From NCBI RefSeq assembly GCF_003073045.1, contig NC_037590.1:39362751-39426750 (forward strand): a DNA stretch of 64,000 nucleotides, given 5' to 3'. The notes under the pieces are model-generated. The model worked only from the letters and a program-made list of their open reading frames with translations, was not told the DNA's origin and did not search any database. Below are positions 12,701-22,450 of the stretch, piece after piece (position 1 is the first letter of the stretch; each line of letters begins with the position of its first letter). Position numbers and translations under genes: made by a program. The stretch comes from Pomacea canaliculata (taxonomy: Eukaryota; Mollusca; Gastropoda; Architaenioglossa; Ampullariidae).

Positions 12701-15631
12701 CTCTGATAAAGATGATTTTAGAAAAAAAGACTGCAAAGAATCATTTGATCCTTTCTTTTAAGTAAACTCTAAACTTCGAAGGAATCTTACAAAATTTGTA
12801 TCCATTCCTTTGTCTCTATAATTCTTTTCCCCCATCCCCCTCTCCGACATTCACAGATATATGCTTGTGCGGATGTTATATTTGCTGCTTCAACACTTTG
12901 TTGTTTGAACAGAAAATGTCAGTGTGGCCGAGAACTTACAAAAAGCAGAAGGCAAATGTTTTCCCTAAGTGAGCCCACACAGCCTGCAAAGCCGATGATG
13001 AACATTGTGAGACCAATGAGATTGAAGATGAGGGCTGGATCCAAAGCAATGTTTGTCAGCTTGCTGAAGTTGGCCAGTGTGTCCTTTTCAGTCCATGCCC
13101 ACAGCCCAACAGCCAGCAATGAACCACCAAACAGCTTTAAAAAAAGAAAAACAAAATCATTGGTTATAAAGTCCTCTTAATAACCATTTCTCTTTGCAAA
13201 GGGCTGTCAACATATCATATTTGAAAAGGTTAAAAATGATATGATTTTTAAAAAAATCACATGAGGCTGGCAAGGGTTACCAAGAAATGCTCTGATGGTA
13301 AAGAATATTGTACATTGCGTCTTATAATTAACATCCAGTCTCTCTCAACTGCAGATTCATGAACATCATGTTTGAGTAACATCTACATACTTGACATTTG
13401 AAAACTCTGCTCTTTACAGCATGAATATCTAAAACCAGAAATGAGTAAAAGAGTTTTAAGGCAAGCAAGCAAATTAAAATTTTATTTCGTGTTGCTTAAG
13501 AGAAACAAAGAAGCAAAAAAAAAAAAAGCACTTATCAAGATTTTTAAAACCAAATGGATTGTAACAATAGAACACACACGTTAAATGATAATTAAAGATA
13601 TAAAAGATGTATAAATTATAACATTGTCCGCTTTCTGGTAATTAACGTCAGATTTTGTCAATGAAAAAAGCTTGTGCACAGATCCCAAAAGCTTTCTGTC
13701 AGGTTCTTGGTACCACTTAGTTTCTTTCTTGGTTAGTGTGGCTGATCAATAAGGCTTTGCACAATGGTTGCCAGCAGTGTGTTCTAGCTGTTCAACTCAT
13801 AACCTTCACTCCACTCACTTAAGCCTAAGCATAATCTTGGAAACCTCTCCAAAAGCATATGCTGTAGAGAAGATGCTGTGCGCTCTATCAACATAGTATT
13901 GTTCATTATAATATGCCAATGCAAACAGCATCTCAAATTTGTATGAAATGGGGTTGACCTGCAGTGAATAAAATACAAGAGTAGCCAAGGAAGACCAAAG
14001 TGTTTCCAAATGTGCTATAACTACAGGAAGTAGAGATGTTAAAGGAGAGAACAAAAACTCTTTAAGTTAAAAGATATATTTGGGGATTAAAAAAATCCAT
14101 GTAGATTTATGACACAGCAGCCAAAGTATGTGCATGCACCGTTCCAAAATTGAGAAATATTTTATTAAACCACTAGGTCAGATACTTGGCATTTCCCAGG
14201 TGATATTCCCTCTTCTGAGAGACTGTGATTGTATAGAGTATTTTTAAAACATATCAAAGGAAGGTGTGGGAAGGGAGGCCTGAGACACTGCTGGCCTTTT
14301 GGTAGTGAAGGGGGAAATAAAAACTGTGGTGGTGCCAACTGCCAGATGACTAACTCACTTCTTCTCCCCTCTTCCTGTCTGTCTTTCTTCACATAGGTCC
14401 CCTCATTACAACATTGTCCAAGTTTAGCCTGTGTAGTAAAAGCATGTGGCAATTTGAACTGCTTAGTACTAGCAAACAATTTTCCTTTCACTTGTAGTCT
14501 CCCTAACATCTGGCAATGGGTAAAATAAACATTTATCAACCAAACATAGACAACACATTTGGTGAGGATAAGACAAATGGTGTAGATTTGCATGGATTTT
14601 GTATAGACTTCCTACCCCATAAGACACATGCAGTTGCCACATTTTACTTTATTAAATGGGATAGGAAATTACTTATGATTTTAAATCAACCATTGCTTTC
14701 TAGAGATTAGTCCACATCACAGGCCTACAATGAAGTGTCATATTTATGCAGTTAAATGACCTTGTAATAAATTCTAAGATGACCATCAATAAGATTTGAC
14801 TTACACTGTGGCAGCCTGACTTAAAATGTCATCGTTAAAGTACACTGCAGCAACTGTTGTCATTGTAAAAGATCTCATAACACAAATGGACAGTAAGAAC
14901 TTTGATGCCATGAACTAACTTCACATTGTCAACATGCAGTGATTAGAAGACAACGGTGATAATTTGTCCTCTAAGAAAATTTAAAACTGTATTGAGAAGA
15001 CAACAACCAGAACATAATTATAAAATGCGTGTGTGTTGCGAATAGATGTGTCCATACTAGAGTAAGCAGGCTTCACAATTTTTATATGAAATATGGCAAA
15101 ATGATTAAAAATTGGCAAATCACTAGAAAATCTTGGATTACCAAACAATAGTTTAATAACTTCGACTGCTGCTTAGGGGTTTCTTTCCACTTTCATTTGA
15201 CAGATCGAATGCTTTGATGTGCAAAGCCACTGGAGATCAATCAGTGACTCATATTCATTATGTTTATTTTGCATGAAAATTATAAACTGTAAATCTTGCC
15301 ACACGTCATTTAAAAAAAAATTGAAAACTTCAATAAATAAAATATTTATACTCCCGAGTCACCCCCCCTCCCTTTCTCAACTCACCCATATATTGGATTA
15401 TCTGTTTTATCTTACAAACCCTTTCTAAGAAGATGCCCTAGTATGACTCGTTTATTACCCATGGTAGAACCACAGTTTAGAAGAATAATGTAGAAGAACT
15501 TAAGAACTAAGATACTTTAGATAAATGCAGGCCATACTCACCCAAAAAACAACATTGAAAGCAAACATCAAATATTTGATGCAGCAGCTAACTTCAGTCC
15601 TGTCGCGACGACGCTTTCGTATACGAGGCAT
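6717..15631 (-). CDS. TspanC8-class tetraspanin, complete, eight coding exons
   Basis: Tetraspanins are four-pass membrane scaffolds; the TspanC8 subgroup (vertebrate TSPAN5, 10, 14, 15, 17, 33) escorts the protease ADAM10 to the surface and so affects Notch and cadherin shedding. Exons (minus strand): 15542-15631, 12940-13134, 12137-12211, 11165-11263, 9273-9389, 8819-8869, 8129-8245, 6717-6788. They join to 271 residues plus TAG, and every junction is phase 0 with GT and AG ends. Membrane segments lie near residues 18-42, 68-88, 93-116 and 232-257. The large loop carries eight cysteines at 156, 157, 173, 181, 187, 188, 200 and 222, in [22 protein letters not shown] and MGC contexts, which defines TspanC8. 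N172 is in an N-C-S glycosylation sequon. The start is the first ATG after an in-frame TAA. The length matches the family (about 270). The loop wording (YRDD, DLQNL, SYKDW) is near TSPAN5 and TSPAN33; I do not assign one-to-one orthology. Confidence 0.93.
7209..7536 (+). repeat. LINE 3'-end fragment, copy A
   Basis: The translation shows [17 protein letters not shown], the decayed form of the WNSLP...L..FK..LK stretch that ends many non-LTR retrotransposon ORF2 proteins. The 3' part runs through AGCTCTGAGCAAATCACTGG and ends in a short CATCATCATTATTAT tail. It is similar along its length to the copy at 11.7-12.04 kb. It lies in an intron of the tetraspanin gene. Confidence 0.65.
7842..7866. 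repeat. (TG)n microsatellite
   Basis: A run of TG dinucleotides in the tetraspanin intron between exons 7 and 8. Confidence 0.9.
8129..8245 (-). CDS. TspanC8 coding exon 7
   Basis: Encodes residues 210-248. IYTMGC gives cysteine eight, followed by EKWLESNL and most of membrane segment 4 ([12 protein letters not shown]). The donor is GTGAGT. Confidence 0.93.
8819..8869 (-). CDS. TspanC8 coding exon 6 (51 bp)
   Basis: A very short exon encoding residues 193-209, with [11 protein letters not shown] matching the VINTQCGYD-like stretch of TspanC8 proteins. It supplies cysteine seven. It is bounded by CAACAG and GTAAGT, phase 0 on both sides. Confidence 0.88.
9273..9389 (-). CDS. TspanC8 coding exon 5
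   Basis: Encodes residues 154-192, the cysteine-rich centre of the large loop. It holds six of the eight cysteines (CCG, NC, ACG, SCC) and the N-glycosylation sequon at N172. The donor is GTATGT. Confidence 0.93.
9935..10110 (-). mobile_element. Non-LTR retrotransposon ORF2 C-terminal fragment
   Basis: The minus-strand translation contains [20 protein letters not shown] and then, about 16 codons later and after a likely internal deletion, W-LVEALCAI. This is the usual end of RTE or Jockey-like reverse-transcriptase proteins (WIGH...ALRW...W..LV.AL). It lies in the tetraspanin intron between exons 4 and 5. Confidence 0.6.
11165..11263 (-). CDS. TspanC8 coding exon 4
   Basis: Encodes residues 121-153, the helical first part of the large extracellular loop, with YRDD and DLQNL as in TSPAN5 and TSPAN33. 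The donor is GTGAGC. Confidence 0.92.
11707..12039 (+). repeat. LINE 3'-end fragment, copy B
   Basis: Similar to 7209-7536. It shares AGGTCTTTCTCCTA, the TTCACTGTGACCCTG core, CATCTGTTGTAGAAGTGAG and the terminal AAAGCGCTCTGAGCAAATCA with an AT-rich tail. [13 protein letters not shown] is a decayed form of the FSyaaPklWN motif. It lies in the intron between tetraspanin exons 3 and 4. Confidence 0.65.
12137..12211 (-). CDS. TspanC8 coding exon 3
   Basis: Encodes residues 96-120: membrane segment 3 ([19 protein letters not shown]) ending in KDW, typical of TSPAN5-like proteins. It is flanked by a TTTTTTTCAG acceptor and a GTGAGT donor. Confidence 0.92.
12940..13134 (-). CDS. TspanC8 coding exon 2
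   Basis: Encodes residues 31-95. It ends membrane segment 1 with the family motif AVGLWAW, holds the small extracellular loop, and covers segment 2 with [12 protein letters not shown], the conserved tetraspanin intracellular turn. The donor is GTAAGT at 12934-12939. Confidence 0.93.
15542..15631 (-). CDS. TspanC8 coding exon 1
   Basis: Encodes residues 1-30: a basic cytoplasmic N-terminus (RKRRRDR), then the palmitoylation-type pair CC before IKYLMFAFN at the beginning of membrane segment 1. The donor is GTGAGT at 15536-15541, phase 0. Confidence 0.9.
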
Positions 15632-15987
15632 TTCTACGAGTTCATCACAATCGCAGTTTTAAGTGATCCTCTGTGCAAGCCATGTGATCGAAAAATTAAA
15701 CTAATAGCGAAATTCCTTGTTTCCACCACATTAATGTTCCCACTTCATCCTCTGCAACAATGAAATTCACTTTTGTCTGAAGCAGTGGTCTACCGTGAGC
15801 TTAATACTCTCCAACAAAAGTGGTTACTCAAAGAAACTTTCATTCGCTACTTTAAAATTATCTTTCGAAGTTTAGTGTTTAATGATACTCCGAAAACTCC
15901 TTGTAGCGAAGACTGTTTTATCCTGCAGATGTATGCAACAGCTGCGATAGGTAACAACTCCCATCATGACGTCATCGACAAATAAAC
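15632..15987. promoter_or_regulatory. Bidirectional promoter region with a perfect CRE
   Basis: Only 356 bp separate the tetraspanin ATG (minus) from the ATG of the membrane-protein gene (plus), so both promoters must overlap here unless there are distant 5' exons. A full palindromic CRE, TGACGTCA, lies at 15967-15974, just 13 bp before the plus-strand ATG. No clear TATA box is visible. CREB/ATF binding is inference from the motif. Confidence 0.65.
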
Positions 15988-16169
15988 ATGGCCGACTCCG
16001 CTGTGCAGTCTGTAGGTGAAGTTAGTTCCAATGGAAATGCCCCAGTAGTTTTTCCAAAATTGGAGAAATTGTCTCGAGATGATATTTGCTTTCGAGTTTT
16101 TCCAGTTCTTGGAGGGCTGAGTTATGGATATTTTTCAATACATATTATGAACTCGTCGTGGTTTAAAAG
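15988..16169 (+). CDS. Membrane-protein gene, exon 1
   Basis: Encodes residues 1-60 plus two bases of codon 61. ATG lies in AAACATGG, a fair animal start context, 13 bp after a CRE. The donor is AAAAG|GTAAAC. Confidence 0.82.
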
Positions 16170-17011
16170 GTAAACAGTGCAGTATTCTGAACATGAAGGT
16201 CACTTTTCTGGTTCTAGACAATCAGAACGTCTGAGAAAGCTCAACATTCCTTATCTTACCTCCATGATAATAATATTAATGGTGCTTCCAGATAATTAGA
16301 TTAATTTTATATCGTTTTGTAAACGTGGAAGCAATGCACTATTACTATTATGTTGTGATTCCGATGAAATGCCGAAAATATATACAGTAAAATGCCAAAT
16401 CATGCGATGATTATGATGAATGCAAAGCCGGTCACGGTTCGATTATTCATGACAGAAACAAAGATTCAAAACGAAATGACTGCTTTAATCTCTTCTCAAG
16501 TTTTCAACAAAAAGAGGGGAACAGTTTAGACAGTGTTAAAGTTAAAATATTAAATAAACACACAAAGCTGTGTGTTTTGGAATAAAGTATGGACACCCAA
16601 AGCATACATGTTATTTATGGTTTCTTAAGATATATTTTAAGTGACTGAAATAAAATAACAGATTCGTTGTTTTAAAGATATACCTTAATGTCTTATTTCA
16701 GCATATTTCCAAGCCATGAAGTGGTGGCCAACAGTTTTTGGTTCAATGCCCATTTGGGAGTGGGTCTATATCTCTTTGGAAGCCAGCACCTGCGACATGC
16801 ACCAGTTAACCGTCGCATATTATATAGTGTTTTTGGTTCTTTTCTTTTCAACTTTGGGTCTGTATTGTTTTGGGCAACATGCAAGTCACTTTTGCCAGAG
16901 AGACCTAGTTTGCGGGCAGTCTTTGGCCTTTTATCAGGTTTTGTTCTGCTTTATGTTGGTAGGGAGTATGTGGAGTTTATTGACAGCCAAAGACAAGAGG
17001 CATCTTCATAA
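15988..17011 (+). CDS. Unrecognised small multi-pass membrane protein, two exons
   Basis: Exons 15988-16169 and 16702-17011 join (phase 2) to 163 residues plus TAA. The first residues are a soluble, Ser/Asn-rich N-terminus. Hydrophobic stretches follow around residues 38-52, 72-88 (AHLGVGLYLFG), 97-118 (RRILYSVFGSFLFNFGSVLF) and 132-150 (AVFGLLSGFVLLYVG), suggesting three or four membrane passes. Charged clusters (HLRHAPVNRR, REYVEFIDSQRQ) lie between or after them. There is no signal peptide, catalytic motif or cysteine pattern that I know. Both splice sites are canonical (AAAAG|GTAAAC, TTATTTCAG|C). The consistent hydrophobic pattern across the splice join argues for a real protein. I cannot name the family. 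It shares a promoter with the divergent tetraspanin. Confidence 0.82.
16702..17011 (+). CDS. Membrane-protein gene, exon 2
   Basis: Begins after TTATTTCAG and carries residues 61-163 with the main hydrophobic segments. The protein ends in ...DSQRQEASS before TAA. Confidence 0.84.
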
Positions 17012-20000
17012 ATGTATAAACTCAGTAATCATATGGCTGCTTCTGTTTAAATCTGTTTAATTGTCACTTCTGAATCCTTGAATACTAAGTCATTATAACT
17101 GCAGATAGTATATGAGTTCAAGGAGTTTCTAGTCTGATGAGCACTAAAATCAGGTTAAACACAGAGAAATCACTTTTTATGATAATGAACAAAGTAGAAC
17201 TGATCACTTGGATTTTTGAATTTTTATTATGCTGCTAGAACCATATTTTATTGTTTAGTAGTTATTTATTTAAAAAAAAGGGATCTTAATGTGAAGCACA
17301 GTCTAGTTTTTTTTTTCCCTACTTTTTGATGATTTGAGTTAGTGATATAGTGATGTGGTTTAAAATGTCAGTATTTATGAGGATTGTTCTTATGTCATCT
17401 TATTCTTATAGTCTATGTAGTCTGCAAAACGGCATTGGCAAAACTTAAGTTGTTAGATTTGAGAAAATAATATTAATAGAGAGGGGGGATATTTGTTTTG
17501 AGAGGAACATTTGTCTTATATTTTTGTTTTTTTAGATTTATCTGAACGACAGTGGCCTAGAGAGCCTTGAAATAGGAAGTTTTTTCTGGAAAAATGAAAA
17601 TGTTTGGCTAATTTGGAGAATTTTTACATGATTGTCATCATTTGTTCATTTGGTGCATGAAACACATTTAATTATGAAACATTTCAAGAAATCCTAGAAA
17701 AGCCATACTAACTATTTATGTGCAGCAGTTGCAGGGATTTCAACTGGGATTTAGCAAAGGACGAAAATGATAATGAAATATATTTTTGAATGAAGCCAAT
17801 GTAGTCTTGAAGAAAACTTGAGAAGATACAAACCTCCATAAAGATTTTTCTCAGAAGCTAAATTGAAAAATTTTTTTTCTTGATCTTTTATGTTTTGATA
17901 ATGCAGAAGTGTATTCAGATGGTACCAGAAGATTTGTCTGAATTGCATTGTAGATTTTTGCAGTGCGTTAAGTTTATATTGACATAATGTGCTTTCTTTT
18001 AAGAACTTAGCAAAACATGATTGCATAATATTGTGGCAATATTTTTCCAGATCTCTGTAATTGTTGATGATCTGATCTGATTGTTTGAAAGACAAGCTTT
18101 TTATAAAAAAAGATTTCCTTGAGAAATTTTTCCAGTTTTCAGGTAGAAGAAACAGTTGAATAATGTAATATAACATTTTTTGAAAATGTTACTTTGTTGT
18201 GATTAGAAAATTTAATCATTGCAGTGATTGTTAGGTAATTTGAAAAATTGCTGCTTTTATATCTTTGTAGTAAGATACTATCTCTTTTTCTTTTGATCAC
18301 TGCTAAAGAGCTTACAAAAGCAAAACATTTGTTTGGGGGTGGAGGGGAGAGAACAAAAGAGTAATTAGAGCTTTAGCACACCAAATAGAGCCTATGAACA
18401 AAGACATGCAAAAAAAATCTTGCAGAAAAAATGCAGAAGGCAACTAATTTTTATAAAAGTAATCTGTGAGGTTTGTAGCCTTCATTGGTTATGAATCAGA
18501 TCTGACTCTTGATGTGAGATAATGTATAGAAATAGAGCCTAACAAGAAAAATAAGATGCTGTTACAAAATCATTGCTTGGGCAAGCTATGCAGATTGTAT
18601 TTAGGATTATTTTACTTCAGGCTGTTGGTCAGTGCTGCAGACAGTAATGACAGTTATGACTAAAACTCAGTAAGTATTTTTATAGATAATTGTGTGCAGA
18701 CTATGAAAAGTGCATTTATTGATAATATGCCACACCAACAGCACAAATGCCAAATTTATGTATAATCCACAGATATGACTATTGTCAGATTGTGTGTCAG
18801 ATTCAGCTTACTATGTGAAGGCCTACAAAAATAATTGAATGTCATATGTTGAGAATCAGTTTGCTAACATGAACATATTCTGTTACCATATTTTGCTTGT
18901 TATACTGTTATGAAGTCCTTTATCCTCTTGTAAAAGCAAAGTTTATAACATTTATAAAATTTACTCTTTTTGAATCTTTATTTATCTGAAAATGGATGGA
19001 TCTGAAACTTACAAATAATTTTAATATGTTTGTTTTATCTGCATTATATCCATTTTTGTTTGTTTTTCCATAGAGACTGAAATCTCATCTATCGAGAAAA
19101 GACTTTTTCTTTGAAATGTGCTCTGTACTTCATATTTTAATATAGTTGATAAGTCCTCACTTTTTTGTGATGGGACATAGATGTCTCAGTTAGCTGTATG
19201 CTAGCAATGTTTTTGAAATCTTGTATGAAGAGTTTTGAGAACTCTTTCTTTGGTCCTGTTTGGAGTCCCATATAATATCATGCTTCAACATAACCTCTCA
19301 TGTTTGACCTATTTTCAGGAGGTGATGGATAACTCGAATGACATGCAACGTAGTCTAAATTAGCAAGTGAGATATGTTTGTGAGAAAATGGAGTTTTATA
19401 TAGATGATGCATCAATAAATATTATTTAAATCAGTCTCAGAGTGAAATGTACAGATATGTCTTATGAATTTATTTATAAATCAGTCGAAAAATGTTGGTT
19501 GAAAAATAGTATTGGGAATTATTCAAAAGCAGTGGATGTAAACACTTTTTAAATGCTGTTTGCTGTCCAGTTAATTGATTATCAGTTGTCTGCAATATAT
19601 TTGACTTGGTTTGTGTTTGCTTTCATGTCAATGTTTTTGTTTAAAGGGTGGGTGGTGGCATGTGTGTGCAGTCTAGCACTATTTTAATACTGCATGCTTT
19701 GTGAATTTTCATTGTTGATGAATACTGCTCCAAATTGGTCTGAAGGGCAAGATCTGTTAGAGATATTACTGTGACAGGCATTGTCAAAAACCATTGTAAA
19801 AATATTCTCCTAATGATCACATCTCTGCATCTTGAATTGCAAACACTGTGTTAAATATTTGGGTATTATGGTACTTTTTTCTTCTCTCTTGTATATTGAA
19901 GGGCTATCTAACCTCCTTTTTATATGAATAAACCTTTGAAGAGTTGGGAAAAAACTCAACACCAATCCATTTCTAAAATCTTATCCACTCTTATTAAAAC

Positions 20001-21229
20001 AGGTCATGATGAATAACCTTGTGTCCTAAACTACCATGAGAAAAGTGCTCATCATGCTTGCAGAATTTATGTTGTTAATTACAGCATAAAGAGCTTTTAA
20101 ATCGGCATATGTGCATTTTGTTTTGAGCAGATTCTTTATTCTTTTCAATTTTTTTTTAATTTTGAGAAAAGTATGGAGCAATGGTAGTAGTGAAAAAAGG
20201 GCATAATTTCACAGACACTTGTCATTACCTCACAGGGTCACCTGAAATCGCATAATCATAGTTTTTTAAAGGTTATATTTATAATAATATTATTAGACAA
20301 GTTAGAGCCTAAACTTGGTGGCAATACTGACCTTAACTCAGTAGATGCTAACAAATTCTTCATAATTGTTCTATTAATGTGGAGTGACCAAAGGTCACAT
20401 GATTATGGTCCCATGCAGGGTTCACTGTGTTAAATCTGATCCAGACAGTAATTTTTTATCAGTCATAACCTGGAAGAAAAAAATTTAAAAGTAAACTGTT
20501 TTGAGATGACATAACACTTGGAAGGAGAAAAACAAAAGCCCATTCATAAAAAAGTAAAGGTCGCAGTGAAGTTGGTGGCAATAAAAGTTCTCTGATCAGC
20601 AAAGATTAGCAGCACATCAATTGGTCTGCAAATATACTAATTGTGATAAAACTTGCCAGTAATGCAAAACATGCTTCCTAATTTTTTTCTTAATAATTTT
20701 TTTTTCTAAAACTGCTGTGAATTGAAATGTTTTAGTAGAACAAAAGAAATGTTCAGTGTAACCAATGACTGGTGCTAAATACTAAGAGCACAAAGGAATT
20801 AAAACCTGGTGAAATGCCAAGAAATGATTTTGTGCCAAAGTTTGCGAGTCCCATAATTGACTGTTGTAGGTTGTCTGATGTCTCATTCATGTTTTTGCCC
20901 TTGTGTGTTACTAAAGATAGCCATGCTTTTCAAAATATCTTCTTATTGATGCAGCATTTTAAATCCTTGTCATTTTAGAGTGTTATTATTTCTCCAGTTC
21001 AGCTTTATTTTCCCCATCATGTCTAATGACATGTTTTTTTATTGCTGATATAACTTTTGCTGTGATGATTTTTGTTAACACCTTTATAGCCAGTCGTTTT
21101 GACTCTTAAATACTGTGACATTATAAGCACTTGAATGTATCTGTCCAGAAGATATGCTATACCTAATCTAGATTTTAAAAAACTTACCAGATTTTTGTAT
21201 TACTTCTGCTGGACTAATTGTCCTAGAGA
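17012..21229 (+). other. Gene-free, T-rich stretch, possible 3'UTR of the membrane-protein gene
   Basis: No exon is supported. The plus strand is T-rich, as expected of a 3'UTR on that strand. AATAAA motifs appear near 19,413 and 19,925, then after the retroelement at 22,672 and 22,713. A minus-strand 141-codon open frame at 17751-18176 has the Lys/Asn/Phe/Leu bias of random AT-rich DNA and no motif. The length of the 3'UTR is uncertain: it may end at 19.4 kb, 19.9 kb or 22.7 kb. Confidence 0.35.
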
Positions 21230-22450
21230 TTATGTTGGACTGAGTAATTGTCTAGGGATTATTGTCTTTAAACCTCTTGCAATGCTGCTGTTCTCTTTTG
21301 TCCCCTGGCTGGTACCAGTTAGTGGGAGCATATGGATGGATGTGGCCTCTGAATTGACCTGCCACTCATGCCTATCTTGGACGAAAGCGAGCAGCTCTTT
21401 GCACAAACAGTCCATTCCTTTACATTTATAAGCTAGTTCTTGCTCTGGCCACTGCAGTGCCCACCTCCCTCCAAGGAAAGAACAGTCTTCAACAAACTCT
21501 CGTTGGATCAAGTGGCCAGACATGACCAGTGTGCACTGCTTGCAAGTAGGGGTTCCAGATGTCCTATGAGTGTGGCAACCATTTTTCAGTCTTATGGTCA
21601 TTGGTCCTGTACAAGATGCATAGCAGCCTCCTCAGGCACTTGCTCTTGAATGCCTGTATCCTCTTCTTCATGTTGGTGAGCAGAGTCTATGTTTCACATC
21701 AGTAAAGCAGGATTGGTACCACCAGTGACTTTTACAGGTTGTACTTGATAGTAAACCTGATGTTGCTGTGCTGAACCCTGTCCAGCCTAGCCGTTGCCAC
21801 TGTTGCTGTCATGACTTAGATATCTGTCTTGGGCTGCCATCTTTGGAGAGGCTGGCTTCCAAGTACTTATAGCTGTTTACCTGTTAGCAGTACTTCACTC
21901 CGTATCTGCTTTGCCATTGCCAATAACCACAACTTTACCTGCCATTGCTGGTCTCCATTCCATATACAGTCAACTGTCGATTGGTAAGGTCTTGAAGTTC
22001 TTTCTCTGTTATTCTTTCAGATTGATGGGTTTCACACATGAAATTCTCCAAAAAGATGCTGAACAGCACAAGACATAGGGGCACCCTTGATGGGCGCCTG
22101 CTGTTTTGAGAAAGAAAGCTGATTATCAAGCAGGACTGCACTCTCATTCAGCACTTCGATGACTTGCACAAGACCCTCTTTGATGTTGAATTTTTGCATC
22201 ATGTGTGATAACCCCATTTGAAAGTATAAGTTGTTGATGAATAAGTCTTGCTGATGATGCATCAAGATTTTAAGAACTGCTCAGCAGTGATCCTGCCTGG
22301 TCTGAAGCCACCCTATTCTTCTACTAGCACTTTCTCAGCAGCGGCACTGATGCGATTCTGTATTACTTTTAGCATGACTCTAGTTGAGCATGGCTGCTGT
22401 ACTGCGAATAGTTGACATTTAGGTTTCTTGTCACAAAGTCAGGCGACACT
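21230..22450 (-). mobile_element. Decayed non-LTR retrotransposon (reverse-transcriptase C-terminal half)
   Basis: Minus-strand translations in several frames give pieces of an RTE-like reverse transcriptase: an LVQVIEVLNESAVLL-like piece where the family has its thumb-proximal strand, then a decayed GxxQGC turn. The last part, YKCKGMDCLCKELLAFVQDR, resembles the family's WT.....ELL..A.DR..W end. Stops and frameshifts are numerous, so it is not coding. Orientation is opposite to the neighbouring membrane-protein gene. Confidence 0.6.

Noticed and set aside
17751..18176. A 141-codon minus-strand open frame
   Set aside because: Composition is that of random AT-rich DNA (Lys, Asn, Phe, Leu, Ile), with no domain, splice context or start context, and it lies in a T-rich probable 3'UTR.
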